This document shows, piece after piece, positions 12,651 to 13,578 of a DNA stretch of 13,578 bases. The notes under the pieces are model-generated. The model had not been told where the DNA came from. It saw only the letters and a list, made by a program, of their open reading frames with translations, and made no database searches. How positions within the stretch are numbered: position 1 is the first letter of the stretch; the number at the start of each line of letters is the position of its first letter. Origin of the DNA: DTSX01 sp964633465 (GTDB lineage: Bacteria > Pseudomonadota > Gammaproteobacteria > Steroidobacterales > UBA11654); assembly GCA_964633465.1 (NCBI GenBank), contig CAZWGB010000034.1, positions 1-13,578 of the forward strand. The letters are read 5' to 3'. Position numbers and translations under genes: made by a program.

Positions 12651-13340
12651 TTATGAAGATTGTTGCTCTTTGATCCTACCTTTATCCAACAAAACTTGAC
12701 GATCTAGAGTATCGGCAAGACCATGGTTGTGAGTAACTACAATCAAGCTAGAACCAATAGACCGATTCAATGCCAACAGACCATCAAAAACTTTCTCAGC
12801 AGTTCCTGGATCTAGATTTCCTGTAGGTTCATCAGCTAAAACTACAGATGGTTTACCAATCAATGCCCTTGCAACTGCCACTCTTTGGCATTCTCCACCA
12901 GAAAGCTCTGACGGCTTGTGGTGCAATCGGTTAGATAATCCGATTTCATCCAGAAGTTCCCTAGCCGCTTCTCGGGCTTGAGAAATGGATTCTCTTCTAA
13001 CCAATAATGGCATCATGGTATTTTCCAGTGCACTGAATTCGTTGATTAAATGATGAAACTGGTACACAAAGCCAAAAAACCTATTCCTAAGCCTGCTTGT
13101 TTGTTTGTCTGAAATCGTTGATAAGGTTTCTCCTTTTATCTTAATTTCGCCAGCAGAAGGTTGGTCAAGAAGTCCCATTATTTGTAGAAGCGTTGTCTTG
13201 CCTGTGCCAGAAGGCCCAATAATTGCCAACGTTTCAGAATGTCTAACCTTGAGATTGACTCCGGTAAGTACTTTTACCTCTTCATCCCCTTTAAAAAATG
13301 ATTTTCTTAGGTTTACAGCTTCTAAATAGGTCTGTGTCAT
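12651..13340 (-). CDS. lolD: Lipoprotein-releasing system ATP-binding protein LolD
   Basis: LolD powers release of outer-membrane lipoproteins from the inner membrane to LolA. The 229-residue protein is a complete ABC ATPase: Walker A GPSGTGKT (42-49), the LolD-typical YQFHHL (93-98) in the Q-loop region, signature LSGGE (146-150), Walker B VVLADEP (166-172) and switch His (VVTHN). One oddity is Cys151 right after the signature, where Arg or Gln is usual. ATG 13338-13340 has GAGGT four bases upstream and follows the lolC/E stop by 12 bases. The lipoprotein encoded at the left of this window would be a client of the system. Confidence 0.95.
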   Translation of the reverse strand: MTQTYLEAVNLRKSFFKGDEEVKVLTGVNLKVRHSETLAIIGPSGTGKTTLLQIMGLLDQPSAGEIKIKGETLSTISDKQTSRLRNRFFGFVYQFHHLINEFSALENTMMPLLVRRESISQAREAARELLDEIGLSNRLHHKPSELSGGECQRVAVARALIGKPSVVLADEPTGNLDPGTAEKVFDGLLALNRSIGSSLIVVTHNHGLADTLDRQVLLDKGRIKEQQSS

Positions 13341-13352
13341 TTTTACCTCATC

Positions 13353-13578
13353 TTATCTATGTAAACGCAGGACATCTGCAGGGTTTAACCGTGATGCTCT
13401 GTAGGAGGGAATTATAGAAGAAATCATGCTCAATAACACCGCCAACAAACCAATCCAAAATACTTCCAACCAATGAATCTCTGTCGGCAACTCGCTAAGA
13501 AAATAGATTTCTGCCTGGTACAATGTTACCCCAAGAATCGACTCTAAAGAATGGACAATCCCTGACAATTGTCCAGTT
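13353..13578 (-). CDS. LolC/LolE family permease, C-terminal part (5' end outside window)
   Basis: The frame is open to the right edge of the window and ends at TAA 13355-13353. About 74 codons are visible. They hold a periplasmic segment (SLESILGVTLYQAEIYFLSE, LPTEIHWLEV), a final membrane helix (FWIGLLAVLLSMISSII) and the cytoplasmic end PSYRASRLNPADVLRLHR, which is the FtsX-type C-terminus of LolC/LolE (E. coli LolE has PARRASRIDPARVL). This permease forms the membrane part of the Lol complex with the adjacent lolD. LolC, LolE or a merged single-subunit form cannot be told apart from this fragment. Confidence 0.9.
   Translation of the reverse strand, partial: TGQLSGIVHSLESILGVTLYQAEIYFLSELPTEIHWLEVFWIGLLAVLLSMISSIIPSYRASRLNPADVLRLHR

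Overview
The window is an AT-rich, gene-dense stretch of a Gram-negative chromosome. Protein content and gene order point to a gammaproteobacterium with lipopolysaccharide. IF1, FabH, PlsX, L32, RluC, RNase E, KdsB, LpxK, MsbA and LolD all look like gammaproteobacterial versions. Short spacers, A/T-rich coding sequence and a 100-N scaffold gap suggest an uncultured, possibly marine, genome assembled from short reads. I cannot name the genus from sequence alone. I see no prophage, insertion sequence, CRISPR array, tRNA or rRNA.

Layout. (1) Positions 1-590, plus strand: the 3' end of infA, then a small alanine-rich lipoprotein resembling Pseudomonas OprI or enterobacterial Lpp. (2) Positions 639-4357, minus strand, transcribed right to left: yceD-rpmF-plsX-fabH, then an ErfK/YbiS-type L,D-transpeptidase that meets the lipoprotein gene tail to tail. 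(3) Positions 4427-6005: maf/yceF (plus) and rluC (minus), tail to tail. (4) Positions 6006-6343: the one long non-coding stretch, with a divergent promoter region and a long rne leader that can form three hairpins. (5) Positions 6344-8569, plus: rne, with a normal catalytic half and an unusual lysine-rich C-terminal half. That half is built from 27-bp tandem repeats, and the assembly breaks inside them. (6) Positions 8559-13578, minus strand, transcribed right to left: lolC/E (3' end), lolD, msbA, lpxK, kdsB and a low-molecular-weight tyrosine phosphatase, tightly packed with short overlaps.

The alternating order rne / rluC / maf / yceD-rpmF-plsX-fabH matches that of E. coli and Pseudomonas. 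The msbA-lpxK-kdsB order also matches E. coli, while kdsB next to a tyrosine phosphatase next to rne recalls Pseudomonas. Together the genes cover fatty acid and phospholipid initiation (PlsX, FabH), lipid A and Kdo activation and export (LpxK, KdsB, MsbA), lipoprotein sorting (LolCD/E), outer-membrane anchoring (lipoprotein plus L,D-transpeptidase), and translation and RNA turnover (IF1, L32, YceD, RluC, RNase E). This is essentially core cell-envelope and RNA biology, and I do not see a new defence or mobile system. The parts most worth a second look are the RNase E tail and its repeat gap, the rne leader, and the lipoprotein/L,D-transpeptidase pair.
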